Positions 26,356 through 36,560 are shown, counted from the stretch's first letter. The stretch: DNA of 64,000 bases from Hahellaceae bacterium (GCA_016716085.1 JADJWY010000023.1:1-64000); one strand, 5' to 3'. Notes: generated by a model from the sequence alone, not told the origin. Numbers and translations are program-made.

Positions 26356-27558
26356 ATGATGCTTTCATCAAATGCCCTGAAAATTTCTTTGCTGTCTGTT
26401 GCGGTGGCCGCCATGAGCACTCAGGCAATGGCTGAGGGTTCAGATCCCATTAAGAATGCGTTCAAGAATGCGACGACCAACGTGGGTTTCCGTTACCGCG
26501 CTGAGTCAGTCGATCAGACTGGCAAAGAAGATGCGCTGGCGTCCACGCTGAAAAGCCGGATCACAGTGAAGTCTGGCGATATTTACGGCGCCAGTGTTCT
26601 GATGGAAGCTGACAATGTGACGATCCTCGGTTCAGATCGGTATAACGACCTGACTGGCGATCCTGATCGTGCGTCTTATGCGACGGTGGTGGATCCCGCC
26701 TATACCGAAGTGAATCAGGCAGCCCTGATGTACAACGCACCCGCCAACACCAAACTGGCCTATGGTCGTCAGCGCGTGATTTTCGACAACCAGCGCTTCG
26801 TCGGCGGTGTGGGCTGGAGACAGAACGAGCAGACCTTCGACAGTGTAACGGTGAGCAATACGGCACTGGATCGCACCACGCTGACTTACGGCTACGTCTA
26901 CAACGTCAACACGATTCGCGGCCTGGATCTCGACGGTGGCAAACACCACCTGGTAAATGGACGTTTTGATGCTTCTCCGGCCTTGAGTGTTACGGGCTAT
27001 GCATACCTGTTGGATAAACTGAGCGCGGCCATTGAAAGCCATGACACCTACGGTGTGTCAGCCAAAGGCAAAATCATGTCTGGCGATATCGGGCTGTTAT
27101 ATCAGGCTGAGTATGCTACACAGAGCGTAGATGGCACGGTTGATTTCGATGCGGATTACTACTTCCTGGAAGGCGGCGCTGAAATCAAAGGCATTACCGG
27201 TAAACTGGGGTATGAAGTGCAGACCTCCGATGATGGCAAAGGCGCGTTCACCACGCCGCTGGGGACGAACCATGCCTTTAACGGTTGGGCGGATCTGTTC
27301 CTTGTGACGCCCACCAATGGTCTGGAAGATTTGTACCTGAGCGTGTCAACACCGCTGCTTGGGCCGGCACTGACGGTAGCCTACCATGACTTCAGTGCTG
27401 ATTTTGGCGGTCAGGACTATGGTTCAGAAATCGACGTATCACTGGCGAAAACCTTCGCCGAGTCCTATACGGTTCTGTTGAAGTTTGCGGATTTCAACAC
27501 GGATAGCACCTTGCCTGATACCCAGAAAATCTGGCTGCAATTCGAAGCCCTGTTCTAA
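26356..27558 (+). CDS. Outer-membrane beta-barrel porin (alginate-export/Opr-like)
   Basis: A 400-residue outer-membrane barrel. The signal peptide (SLLSVAVAAMSTQAMA, cleavage before EGSDP) is followed by alternating short beta strands such as NVGFRYRAESVDQ, TKLAYGRQRVIFDNQRF, WRQNEQTFDSVTV and TTLTYGYVYNVNTI. The protein ends in phenylalanine (FEALF), the C-terminal signal for BAM assembly. The pattern YGRQRIxxDNQRFVG...WRQNEQTFD is that of the alginate-export-family porins widely found in marine Gammaproteobacteria. The start ATGATG at 26356/26359 is preceded by AAGGAG; an in-frame ATG at 26323 would place the ribosome-binding site inside the gene. The solute is unknown. It lies just upstream of phaR. 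Confidence 0.85.
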   Translation: MMLSSNALKISLLSVAVAAMSTQAMAEGSDPIKNAFKNATTNVGFRYRAESVDQTGKEDALASTLKSRITVKSGDIYGASVLMEADNVTILGSDRYNDLTGDPDRASYATVVDPAYTEVNQAALMYNAPANTKLAYGRQRVIFDNQRFVGGVGWRQNEQTFDSVTVSNTALDRTTLTYGYVYNVNTIRGLDLDGGKHHLVNGRFDASPALSVTGYAYLLDKLSAAIESHDTYGVSAKGKIMSGDIGLLYQAEYATQSVDGTVDFDADYYFLEGGAEIKGITGKLGYEVQTSDDGKGAFTTPLGTNHAFNGWADLFLVTPTNGLEDLYLSVSTPLLGPALTVAYHDFSADFGGQDYGSEIDVSLAKTFAESYTVLLKFADFNTDSTLPDTQKIWLQFEALF

Positions 27559-27571
27559 GGTTTGAATTTTT

Positions 27572-27620
27572 CTCTGCCGGAGTCGCCTGTGCTAAGCTGC
27601 ATACAGGTGTCCCGGCAGAG
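27572..27620 (+). promoter_or_regulatory. Nested hairpin in front of the phaR start
   Basis: Outer arms CTCTGCCGG (27572-27580) and CCGGCAGAG (27612-27620) pair perfectly, enclosing a second pair CCTGT...ACAGG. No T run follows, so it is a poor terminator. The right arm runs into the AGAGAG purine tract that would serve as the ribosome-binding site of phaR, whose TTG is at 27630, so pairing could hide it. Confidence 0.6.
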
Positions 27621-27629
27621 AGCAGTCCT

Positions 27630-28058
27630 TTGATTCGCATTAAAAAATACCCCAATCGTCGTCTTTACGATACGCAGCGCAGTGCCTACATCAACCTGGA
27701 TGAAATCAAGGCGATGGTACTGGCTCAGGTGTCATTCTGTGTAGAAGACAGCAAGACAGGCGAAGATCTCACCAAAAGCACCCTCCTGCATATCATTGCC
27801 GAGCTGGAAACCTCCCCGGAGCAGTCGCTGTTGACCGAAAACGTTTTGCGTCAGCTGATCTGCTTTTATGGCGCCGAAGAGCAACTGCTGTTTCGCCGCT
27901 TTCTGGAAACCATGATGCTGGCTTTTCGTGACCGGCGCGATTCCTTGCGAAGCGTTTTTGAATCTCTGGTGGAACTGAATGCCCCCGCCGTTGATTTGGG
28001 TAAAAGCTTCCGTGAGCAGTTGGACGCCTGGAACCGCTGGATTTTTAAAGATCGGTAA
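27630..28058 (+). CDS. phaR: Polyhydroxyalkanoate synthesis repressor
   Basis: PhaR is the DNA- and PHA-binding repressor that shuts off phasin (and its own) expression until granules appear. The 142-residue protein has the PHB/PHA accumulation regulator DNA-binding domain at the N-terminus, with the diagnostic KKYPNRRLYDT (5-15), S..YINLDEIK and the region around TKSTLLHIIAELE. The C-terminal part with LLFRRFLETMMLAFRDRRDSL corresponds to the PHB_acc domain. The start is TTG at 27630; no other start fits the family N-terminus. A hairpin upstream overlaps its weak ribosome-binding region. Targets are probably the CTGC-N3-GCAG repeats found before the second phasin gene. Confidence 0.93.
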   Translation: MIRIKKYPNRRLYDTQRSAYINLDEIKAMVLAQVSFCVEDSKTGEDLTKSTLLHIIAELETSPEQSLLTENVLRQLICFYGAEEQLLFRRFLETMMLAFRDRRDSLRSVFESLVELNAPAVDLGKSFREQLDAWNRWIFKDR

Positions 28059-28060
28059 AC

Positions 28061-28082
28061 ATATCCTAAAAACACAGGATAT
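28061..28082. repeat. Short inverted repeat after phaR
   Basis: ATATCCT (28061-28067) and AGGATAT (28076-28082) are perfect inverted arms with an 8-base A-rich loop, starting two bases after the phaR stop. The surrounding 90 bases are AT-rich. It may be a weak transcription end or a regulator site for the following gene. Confidence 0.4.
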
Positions 28083-28148
28083 TACAAAATAATAATATTA
28101 AATATCATGGTCTTAGCGATGATTGGACTACCCTTAAGGAAGTAGTTT

Positions 28149-29615
28149 TTGTGCGTCTGGTACGTGATGTTTGTTCGATCTGTGTGGTTTCCCTTGTTGA
28201 CGGGAATGGCGCTGGTAACGCCGTTCAAGGTACTTAAAGCCGAATTGATCCCTTCGGCGAACGGGGTGCCTGAGCTGGGTGCGCCAGGGCCCTTGATGAT
28301 GAGTCGGGAAGCGTCGGTCAACATCAGTCGTCAGGATTTGTTATTTGCCGACTATTCCCGCGAGGGGATGACCTCGCACCTCGATGACCCTTCAGGTCGT
28401 TATCGATGGGCGGTATTCGGCGTCCAAAAGCCGAGCGCGCTCAACCCACAGGATCTGGCCTTACAGGTCTCGCCGGCTGAAACCCATCTAGGGAGCCTGC
28501 TTGACTGGAAAGCAGCGGGCGACTGGCGCCTCCATACCGGTTATCTGGTCACCCGGCAGGGGGCGACGGATGAGGCATGGGGGAGTCGTGGCTGGAATGT
28601 CGCCGCTGATGCGGCGTGGTGGGATCGTCGGTTGACGACCTCCTTTGAATACGCACAGTCAGCTTTCTACCCCGAGGACAGTCCGGTGAAATCGGAGGCG
28701 CGGGTGGGGGATGCCTATGATGCACGGATTTCGCTGTCCTCTGCGTCAAACGGGGCATTGCCTGGACTCAATGTCTGGCAAAGTCAGGTGCAGTATCGTT
28801 ACACGAATGATCATTTCTACTCGCCGGCAAATCCTCAGCTGGCGCGTGGCCAGGCGCTGACCCGCGCCTATTTTCGGGGGCGTCGCGATCGCTGGCGGGT
28901 AGAACTGGAAAGTCAGCGCCTCCAACGGGAGCAGTCCGATATCCTTGGGCAGGACGAAGCGGCCGAACGTCGCAGTGGATTTCGCCTGGGATACGAATCC
29001 GTGATTAATGAATCGCTGCGTCCCGGCTTGCAAGCCAGCTATTTAAAAACGCTATCCAATCAGGCAGAGGTTGATGTGTTGCGCGATGAAGTCGGGCTTT
29101 TACTGTCATTGTCGCGCGATATCTGGACGCTGGATCTTGATTATCAGGTTGCAGCACTTGCTGAACAGGTTCGGGACAGGGAGTTCCCGACACGCTTTTA
29201 TCAGGAACAAAGCAAAGCTGTGAGGTCAATTTGGGATCTCCCTATGACGGTGAGACTGCAGGCCGATGTGACGCAACGGGATCTGTGGGTAACCGATGAT
29301 CAAGCACCCGTGCAACAGTTTCGTTTTTATGGACTCGAAGCCCAATGGGGCCTGGTATCGCGTATGCGCGTAATGTTGCGGTACCAATTTACCCGACAAA
29401 GTGATTACTTGAATGGCGCCGGTGACTCTGAAACGTCGCGCTATCACAGCGGTAGCGCGGAACTGACCTGGAGCGCTCAGGAAGCAAGCCGCTACCGTCC
29501 CGAGGTGGATGTGCGTTTATACAGTCAGTTTGGCAATTTTCAAACCGACACCCGTCGCGTGTCCGATCAGCAATGGTCAACCTATCTCGCCATTGATGTG
29601 CTCTGGGGTGATTGA
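28149..29615 (+). CDS. Exported beta-barrel-like protein of unknown function
   Basis: I do not recognise a named family for this 488-residue protein. An N-terminal hydrophobic stretch (SVWFPLLTGMALVTPF) followed by KVLKAE suggests a signal peptide. The body alternates short amphipathic strands with aromatic residues, for example WRLHTGYLVTRQ, LTTSFEYAQSAFY, WQSQVQYRYTNDHFY, RYQFTRQSDYL and GSAELTWSAQ, as expected of an outer-membrane barrel; it ends YLAIDVLWGD rather than in phenylalanine. The TTG at 28149 is used because AAGGAAG precedes it at correct spacing; ATG 28167 is an alternative. It lies between phaR and a phasin gene, which might mean co-regulation or only proximity. Confidence 0.65.
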   Translation: MCVWYVMFVRSVWFPLLTGMALVTPFKVLKAELIPSANGVPELGAPGPLMMSREASVNISRQDLLFADYSREGMTSHLDDPSGRYRWAVFGVQKPSALNPQDLALQVSPAETHLGSLLDWKAAGDWRLHTGYLVTRQGATDEAWGSRGWNVAADAAWWDRRLTTSFEYAQSAFYPEDSPVKSEARVGDAYDARISLSSASNGALPGLNVWQSQVQYRYTNDHFYSPANPQLARGQALTRAYFRGRRDRWRVELESQRLQREQSDILGQDEAAERRSGFRLGYESVINESLRPGLQASYLKTLSNQAEVDVLRDEVGLLLSLSRDIWTLDLDYQVAALAEQVRDREFPTRFYQEQSKAVRSIWDLPMTVRLQADVTQRDLWVTDDQAPVQQFRFYGLEAQWGLVSRMRVMLRYQFTRQSDYLNGAGDSETSRYHSGSAELTWSAQEASRYRPEVDVRLYSQFGNFQTDTRRVSDQQWSTYLAIDVLWGD

Positions 29616-29627
29616 TAGGTGATGAGT

Positions 29628-29642
29628 TGCTGCAGTGCAGCA
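29628..29642. promoter_or_regulatory. Candidate PhaR operator 1 upstream of the second phasin
   Basis: TGCTGC AGT GCAGCA is a perfect inverted repeat with six-base arms and contains CTGC-N3-GCAG, the operator pattern described for PhaR of Paracoccus and Rhodobacter. It lies 24 bases before the candidate -35 box. Confidence 0.7.
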
Positions 29643-29651
29643 TGAATTCTC

Positions 29652-29681
29652 TTGCATTAGATGGGTTTTCCCTTTTACACT
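29652..29681 (+). promoter_or_regulatory. Candidate sigma-70 promoter of the second phasin
   Basis: TTGCAT (29652-29657) and TACACT (29676-29681) are spaced 18 bases apart. Transcription would begin near 29688, inside the second candidate PhaR site and about 43 bases before the ATG. Confidence 0.55.
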
Positions 29682-29686
29682 GCGGA

Positions 29687-29701
29687 TGTTGCGGTGCAGC
29701 A
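29687..29701. promoter_or_regulatory. Candidate PhaR operator 2 at the transcription start
   Basis: TGTTGC GGT GCAGCA matches operator 1 in length and spacing with one mismatch in the left arm, starting 59 bases after it. Binding here would block initiation or clearance; the two sites together flank the promoter. Confidence 0.6.
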
Positions 29702-29730
29702 ATTTTTCCGATAAAAGGGAGCTACGTATC

Positions 29731-30093
29731 ATGTTTGAGAAAGTGTCAGAACAACTGCAGAAAATGGGACAGCCTATGGGTGAGCTTTTCACGCTGGGCA
29801 CTGAAACCGTTAAGAAGGTGACGGAGACCAATGCCAACCTGATCAAAGGTCTTTTGGATGACAGCCTGGATTTCGCACGGGAAGCGACCAATTCATCCAA
29901 GCCAAACGAGTTTGCAGATCTTCAGAAGGCCTACCTGGAGTCTGTTCAGGAAAGCGTCGGCGCAGCGGCTCAAAGTGTGTTTGGTGATCTGTCCAATACG
30001 CAGGAGAAGGCAGCCGAGTTTGTCAAAAGTGCGACAGAGCAGGCTCAGTCAGCGTTCACGGAACTGTTTTCATCCGTCACCCGCCAGGGCTGA
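29731..30093 (+). CDS. phaP: Phasin family protein (second copy)
   Basis: The 120-residue product is a second phasin, all-helical and amphipathic: FEKVSEQLQKMGQPMGELF, VTETNANLIKGLLDDSLDFA, then QKAYLESVQESVGAAAQSVF and FVKSATEQAQSAFTELFSS, the typical alternation of hydrophobic and polar/Ala-Gln residues of the family. ATG 29731 has AAAGGGAG upstream and an N-terminus like that of other phasins; an earlier in-frame ATG at 29635 lies within the promoter/operator region. Two candidate PhaR operators flank its promoter, so it is probably the PhaR-controlled granule coat protein. A terminator follows at 30138. Confidence 0.88.
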   Translation: MFEKVSEQLQKMGQPMGELFTLGTETVKKVTETNANLIKGLLDDSLDFAREATNSSKPNEFADLQKAYLESVQESVGAAAQSVFGDLSNTQEKAAEFVKSATEQAQSAFTELFSSVTRQG

Positions 30094-30137
30094 ACGGCGG
30101 TCACCCCGCTAATTGCATGATTTCGCTTGTGCGAAAA

Positions 30138-30161
30138 AAACGCCCCAATTAAGGGGCGTTT
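30138..30161. terminator. Bidirectional terminator between the phasin and the 766-residue protein gene
   Basis: AAACGCCCC (30138-30146) and GGGGCGTTT (30153-30161) pair perfectly around AATTAA. A-rich left and T-rich right flanks allow use by the phasin (rightward) and by the leftward gene ending at 30210. Confidence 0.85.
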
Positions 30162-30209
30162 CATCGCTAGTGTTCAGGCTGCATCACTGTGTGTTGCGGG
30201 CCGGCCGTA

Positions 30210-32510
30210 TCAGTACTTCACCGAGCCGTGAATAACGCGCGGTGCGGTGTCCAGCGTCGGTTTGGCACCGATATAGTTATCACCGTTCTCATCGGAAGGA
30301 TCCTGGTAGTCATCGACGGTTGGCAGAGTCACTTCATTCGCAGTTGGAACGGTCAGGGCTGAGCACTCTGAGGCATCCCGCTTGGCAAAGCGAATCTCGC
30401 GATCCAGCCATTTCACCAGGTAGGTGTCATCGCCGCGAGTGACGGTGGCGCCGCCGGGAATTGCGAATGCAGGGACATAGCGCGTGTTCTGCTGCTCACA
30501 ACTGGCCGGTTCGTTGGTCACGAAGTTTACGCATTGGCCTGGAATACCCCAGAGGTTACCGAAGCCGCCATATTCCAGAACGATTTGCTGTCCGGCAAAC
30601 TGCCCATAACGCTGTCCCTCCGGAACCGTGTAAGAAAACTGCCAGGGGGCATCAAATTCGACGTACTCCCCCTCGTCATCTTTAACCGCAGCGAACTGGT
30701 TCCAGGAGTTGGGGCCGGTTTCCCAGACGTAGTAGGTTTCCAGGTTAAAGGCTTTGTGGTCGCAGTACGTACCTGAGCTCGGCTGACATTCGGCGTCATC
30801 CAGGCTGGTAAACAGGCGCCCACTGCGAAGCCCATGATGATACTGTGGGAAATTTTCCAGCGCAGAGCTGTCTGTAATTTCCACTTCCGAGCTGTTACCA
30901 TCGACTAGCAAACCATCCAGTGTTGTGTATTCAACCACATCGGCGGAAAGGGTCTCGCCCCAGTTATTGCTGTTCTCCATGGGTGAAAAGACGGGTGCCT
31001 GATCGGTTTGATTAACAAAGGCATTAATTGAAGAGGCTGTTGGGCAATCGTTCAAGCAATAAAGTGTCCCTGGCATCTCGGAAGGATAGACCAGGTTTTG
31101 CGAGCGATAGGTGACTTCGATTGCGCTGGAATCCGGTGTGCCAGAAAGGCCTTCGACCGCGATGTACAGCTCGCCGCCGAGTGACTGCGACCAGCCGCGC
31201 ACGCCGCCTCGGGTGACAAAGTAGTCGAGTGATCCATTAACGGGCGTATCGAATGAGCGGTTGGAGCAACCGTTGGAATCGCAGCCAAAGCTACCGGTCA
31301 CTTTTAAGGTGCTTGAGTCGTCATCCCAGTACGCCTCGTACTGTTGGAAGTTTTCAGCGTTGGCAAAAAAGGCGCTGGCGTTGTCGGCAACAAACACGGT
31401 GAAGCGCACGCCGTCAATTTCGGCCAGCGTTTTCTCGTTGCGGGTGTACTTCATCAACTTACCACCCAGCTGCACGACCTCGTAAGGTGTGCGGGTCGGT
31501 TCGTCACCGCCACCGTACTCAACCCGCTCAACCTCGGGTGAGTCCTCTGCGGCTAATGCAGTTGCCGCCTCGGGTGGCAGGTGAAGCCCATAGTAGCCGA
31601 GGTAGCCATGGTAGACGGTGCTTTGACCGGATGGGGTGTACTCGATGGGGAAGCCTGAGTTGAGCTCTACCCGTTCACCTGTGTCGGCATCGTACACGCC
31701 GTAACGCCAAACGGACATGGCTGCATCATTCGCATCCCGGCTGAAGCACTGAGAGTCTCGCAGAAAATAGTCGTCGTTGAAGGCAAAACTGAATTCAGAG
31801 TCGCTATTACCAAAGCCGCTTTCTTCAACCATGTACAGGCGACCGCTGCCGGAGGTGGTACCTTCGGTATTGAGCTTTAAAGCGGTCGTTGAAGCGTGAT
31901 CACCGGCAACCTCTTCCTGATAGAAGGTGACGCCATTTGTGCCGGCCTCCAGGTACCCGCGGAGCAGAAAATCATCATCATTTCCGCTGTCGCTTCGTCC
32001 GCGGAAATCCAGGCGGAAATCACCATAGGGGTTGTCGTCGCTAGGGGCGCTGGTGGCCGAAGCGCGCACAAAGATGGTGGACTCGATGCCTTCATTGCTA
32101 TCTTCAAACCAGGCCTTCGTTACCATGGGGGTGGTGTTGCTTTCGCGACTGGAATTGACGTAGACCGTCATGTAGTCGGCGGCACTGGCTCCGGCATTGG
32201 TTGAGCCTGAGTTGGATGAATTGGAGCGGGAATTGGTGTCACACTTGCCCTGATCAATCAGCGCAATGTAGTCGCCCTGGTTGACCAATTGATCTGGCGC
32301 CATCGCACCGATAAAACAGGTGATCATATTGACCATGCCAATGCCACGCGAGGTTGCATCCTCAACGAAGCTGAACTGGGGGTCGGTCACATAATCTGAA
32401 TCGCTTCCGGGCGCGGCGAACGATGCAATTGGTGCCGCAGCAACAGCGATAGCCAGCGCGAGTTGTGAGCGGGTGAAAGACATTGGGCGGGTGCGTTGAG
32501 ACATTTTCAT
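30210..32510 (-). CDS. Large exported protein of unknown function
   Basis: A 766-residue protein I cannot assign to a family. A signal peptide is clear: RSQLALAIAVAAAPIASFA, cleavage before APGSD. The mature protein is acidic, rich in Asp, Ser, Asn, Gly and aromatic residues, with a low-complexity Ser/Asn/Gly linker near residues 93-110 (SRSNSSNSGSTNAG) and at least a dozen cysteines, some in pairs such as CDSNGC and CLNDC, suggesting disulfides. Composition suggests a secreted or surface beta-rich protein. AGAGGTAA lies before the ATG at 32510. It is 45 bases downstream of a small glycine-rich lipoprotein gene on the same strand, and the two look like an operon. A terminator lies beyond its end. 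Confidence 0.7.
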   Translation of the reverse strand: MKMSQRTRPMSFTRSQLALAIAVAAAPIASFAAPGSDSDYVTDPQFSFVEDATSRGIGMVNMITCFIGAMAPDQLVNQGDYIALIDQGKCDTNSRSNSSNSGSTNAGASAADYMTVYVNSSRESNTTPMVTKAWFEDSNEGIESTIFVRASATSAPSDDNPYGDFRLDFRGRSDSGNDDDFLLRGYLEAGTNGVTFYQEEVAGDHASTTALKLNTEGTTSGSGRLYMVEESGFGNSDSEFSFAFNDDYFLRDSQCFSRDANDAAMSVWRYGVYDADTGERVELNSGFPIEYTPSGQSTVYHGYLGYYGLHLPPEAATALAAEDSPEVERVEYGGGDEPTRTPYEVVQLGGKLMKYTRNEKTLAEIDGVRFTVFVADNASAFFANAENFQQYEAYWDDDSSTLKVTGSFGCDSNGCSNRSFDTPVNGSLDYFVTRGGVRGWSQSLGGELYIAVEGLSGTPDSSAIEVTYRSQNLVYPSEMPGTLYCLNDCPTASSINAFVNQTDQAPVFSPMENSNNWGETLSADVVEYTTLDGLLVDGNSSEVEITDSSALENFPQYHHGLRSGRLFTSLDDAECQPSSGTYCDHKAFNLETYYVWETGPNSWNQFAAVKDDEGEYVEFDAPWQFSYTVPEGQRYGQFAGQQIVLEYGGFGNLWGIPGQCVNFVTNEPASCEQQNTRYVPAFAIPGGATVTRGDDTYLVKWLDREIRFAKRDASECSALTVPTANEVTLPTVDDYQDPSDENGDNYIGAKPTLDTAPRVIHGSVKY

Positions 32511-32555
32511 GGCGTTACCTCTGGCCTGAATTGAGTGGGGACTGCGTGTGTAACG

Positions 32556-32765
32556 CTATTGAACATCGGCGACGTTTTTAGCCGTCACCACCGATACGTT
32601 ACTGGGTGCTTCAATCCCCTGTATGTCTGTTGTACCTCCACCTCCGCCGCCCCCACCAGTGGTTGCTGCGGTTGAGCCTCCACCGCCTCCGCAGGCAGTT
32701 AATAAAGCCGTCAGGCAGCCTGCCACGAGCAGTTGGATTAAACGTGTGTGATTCGAGTGATTCAT
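32556..32765 (-). CDS. Small glycine-rich lipoprotein
   Basis: This 69-residue protein begins with a lipoprotein signal: IQLLVAGCLTALLTAC, lipobox LTAC with the acylated cysteine at residue 25. The mature part starts CGGGGG, has a second run of eight glycines, and ends with a short tail GIEAPSNVSVVTAKNVADVQ. A glycine next to the Cys rather than Asp favours outer-membrane sorting. It would be a membrane-tethered peptide of only 45 residues. The gene is 45 bases upstream of the 766-residue exported protein gene in the same direction. No homologue is known to me; real-gene status rests on the intact lipobox, the start context and the position. Confidence 0.65.
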   Translation of the reverse strand: MNHSNHTRLIQLLVAGCLTALLTACGGGGGSTAATTGGGGGGGGTTDIQGIEAPSNVSVVTAKNVADVQ

Positions 32766-33017
32766 GAGTAGTTACCCTGATTTTTAGGAGAACGATGAAA
32801 TTCTAGTCAGGGCGAGAAACTCTTCAAAGGGTGAAATGTTGTTAAATGCTTCACATATTTTCAAATGTAAAATCGCGTTAAATGCAGGCCGCTTAGGATT
32901 GGGTGTAAGCCATTTTTGGTCCCGGAAAGGTCTAAAAAGTGATTTGCTTATGAATAATGAAAATAAGTGAGGGCGGCACTTTTTGCATTCGGGGCATTGC
33001 CGGGAAATGTAGCGTGC
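32766..33017. promoter_or_regulatory. Non-coding stretch upstream of the lipoprotein gene
   Basis: About 250 bases, AT-rich around 32840-32960, between the lipoprotein start and the EF-G terminator. It must carry the leftward promoter of the lipoprotein and 766-residue protein unit. I see no clear operator or RNA gene. Confidence 0.35.
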
Positions 33018-33043
33018 ATAAAAAAACCCCGACGAGCGGGGTT
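33018..33043 (-). terminator. Rho-independent terminator of the EF-G gene
   Basis: Read leftwards, AACCCCG-CTCGT-CGGGGTT is a perfect 7-base stem with five-base loop followed by a T run (A run on the plus strand, 33018-33024), 26 bases after the stop codon. Confidence 0.9.
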
Positions 33044-33068
33044 CTTATTCAATCAGACCGTGTCAGAC

Positions 33069-35156
<2,088 letters not shown>

Positions 35157-35362
35157 TTTCCTACTCTTTCAATAACTAAGGTTAATTTTGGGTTCCGTTC
35201 ACCAATGACTGGTTACCACACCAGCGATGGCACCCCTGGTGCAACAGCCTGCGAGGGAAGCCAACTATCATTCAGGAATGATTCACCATTATAGATTAAG
35301 GCGCAGGATTCTATCACAGGCAGAACTGAATAGGTGACAGGTATTGTAGAAATTTGCAATTG

Positions 35363-36463
35363 TCAGGGGTGATTCGCAAGAATTTTATCCTGAATGGCTT
35401 CTTCCGACAGCAGGCGTGCCTGCTCCTCCGCTGAGAACATTTGTTGCCTTAGGCCATCAAGGGCTTGCTTGCGGTCTGTGTCTGCCATCGATGCGCTGCT
35501 TAATGAGGCTTTTTCAGCGAGGTATTGATTCAGGCGGTTTTGCCAGCGTTCCTCGCGCTGATAGAAATCGATGATGTCATTGGCGGTCTTTTCATCAAAC
35601 TGCTGTGTCAGGGTTGCCCGAATGGTATCGGTTGACGCACCGTCATCAAACTGGCTGCGAGCGCTGTCGGCGGCAGCAGCGCGTGCACGGGCCGTTCGGT
35701 CTGCGTCGATCATCTGTTGTGGAAGCAGGGATTCCAGTGCCGCAATTTTCTCGACCTTTTCGTCATCACTGAGGCTGGTGTCAGCCTGTAACTGGAGTGT
35801 TTTGACGGCATATTCACCATAGGCTTCCTCCAGGCCAAAGAAAGCATCGACGGTGTCAGGGGAAAAGTATTGCCGGCGCAATGCGCGAAGCTGTTCAAAG
35901 GTATTGACCATTGTTTCAGCGTAATACTGATAGTTCTGGAGTTCTGCCGGGATCAGGGGCTGCTGCATCAGGCTGGCCATTTGCTCCTGATACGTGATGT
36001 AGTCCTGCATCATTTGCAGTGCCTCGGCCGCCGCCTTGGGTGGCAGGCGGCTATGGATTTGCCGCTCAATTTCAGCGATAACATCTTCCGGTGTGCGTTC
36101 GCCAACGGCTGAAAAGAAATAATCAAAGAAGTCTTTAATGTCGATGGAAATGACCAGATTGCCGTCGGCATCCGCTTGCAGATTTCCGTCAATGTCGGTT
36201 CCCGCAAGGGACGGGGCAAAAGCCCCTCCGTCCCACGGTGTCGGCTTGTCTGGGGCGGCAGGCTGCGGGGATAACGGCGAGTCAGCTACAAGTACCGGGG
36301 TGGGTAAACTGCCCTGCTGGGAGTGCGTCACAGTTGAAACACCGGTGTTTTCAGCCTGTGTAACCTTGTCCTCCTGGCCGGGAGAGGGCCAACTTGCCCA
36401 GATGCCTGCCCCAACTAACACGATGGCCAGGCCCCCCAAGATTCGAATCTGACTCGCCTTCAT
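35363..36463 (-). CDS. lifO: Lipase chaperone (lipase-specific foldase)
   Basis: The 366-residue protein is a Lif/LimA family foldase, a periplasmic inner-membrane-anchored chaperone that folds secreted type I lipases. An N-terminal anchor helix (ILGGLAIVLVGAGIWASW) is followed by a Pro-rich linker. The family motif then appears as KDFFDYFFSAVGE, and the long helical domain carries VSYRLPPKA-like and EQLRALRRQYF segments. Length is in the usual range. The cognate lipase gene normally sits immediately upstream, but here upstream lies only a hairpin and a solute-binding protein, and no lipase is in the window, so its client is encoded elsewhere or has been lost. Confidence 0.88.
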   Translation of the reverse strand: MKASQIRILGGLAIVLVGAGIWASWPSPGQEDKVTQAENTGVSTVTHSQQGSLPTPVLVADSPLSPQPAAPDKPTPWDGGAFAPSLAGTDIDGNLQADADGNLVISIDIKDFFDYFFSAVGERTPEDVIAEIERQIHSRLPPKAAAEALQMMQDYITYQEQMASLMQQPLIPAELQNYQYYAETMVNTFEQLRALRRQYFSPDTVDAFFGLEEAYGEYAVKTLQLQADTSLSDDEKVEKIAALESLLPQQMIDADRTARARAAAADSARSQFDDGASTDTIRATLTQQFDEKTANDIIDFYQREERWQNRLNQYLAEKASLSSASMADTDRKQALDGLRQQMFSAEEQARLLSEEAIQDKILANHP

Positions 36464-36560
36464 GCTTACAGTCCTGCGTTCTTCAAGCGGTTAGCGTGCT
36501 GCCGGTACATGGCGACAGGGTCGTGCCACAGTTTTCGCAGGATTAGAGTAAATGATCTAA

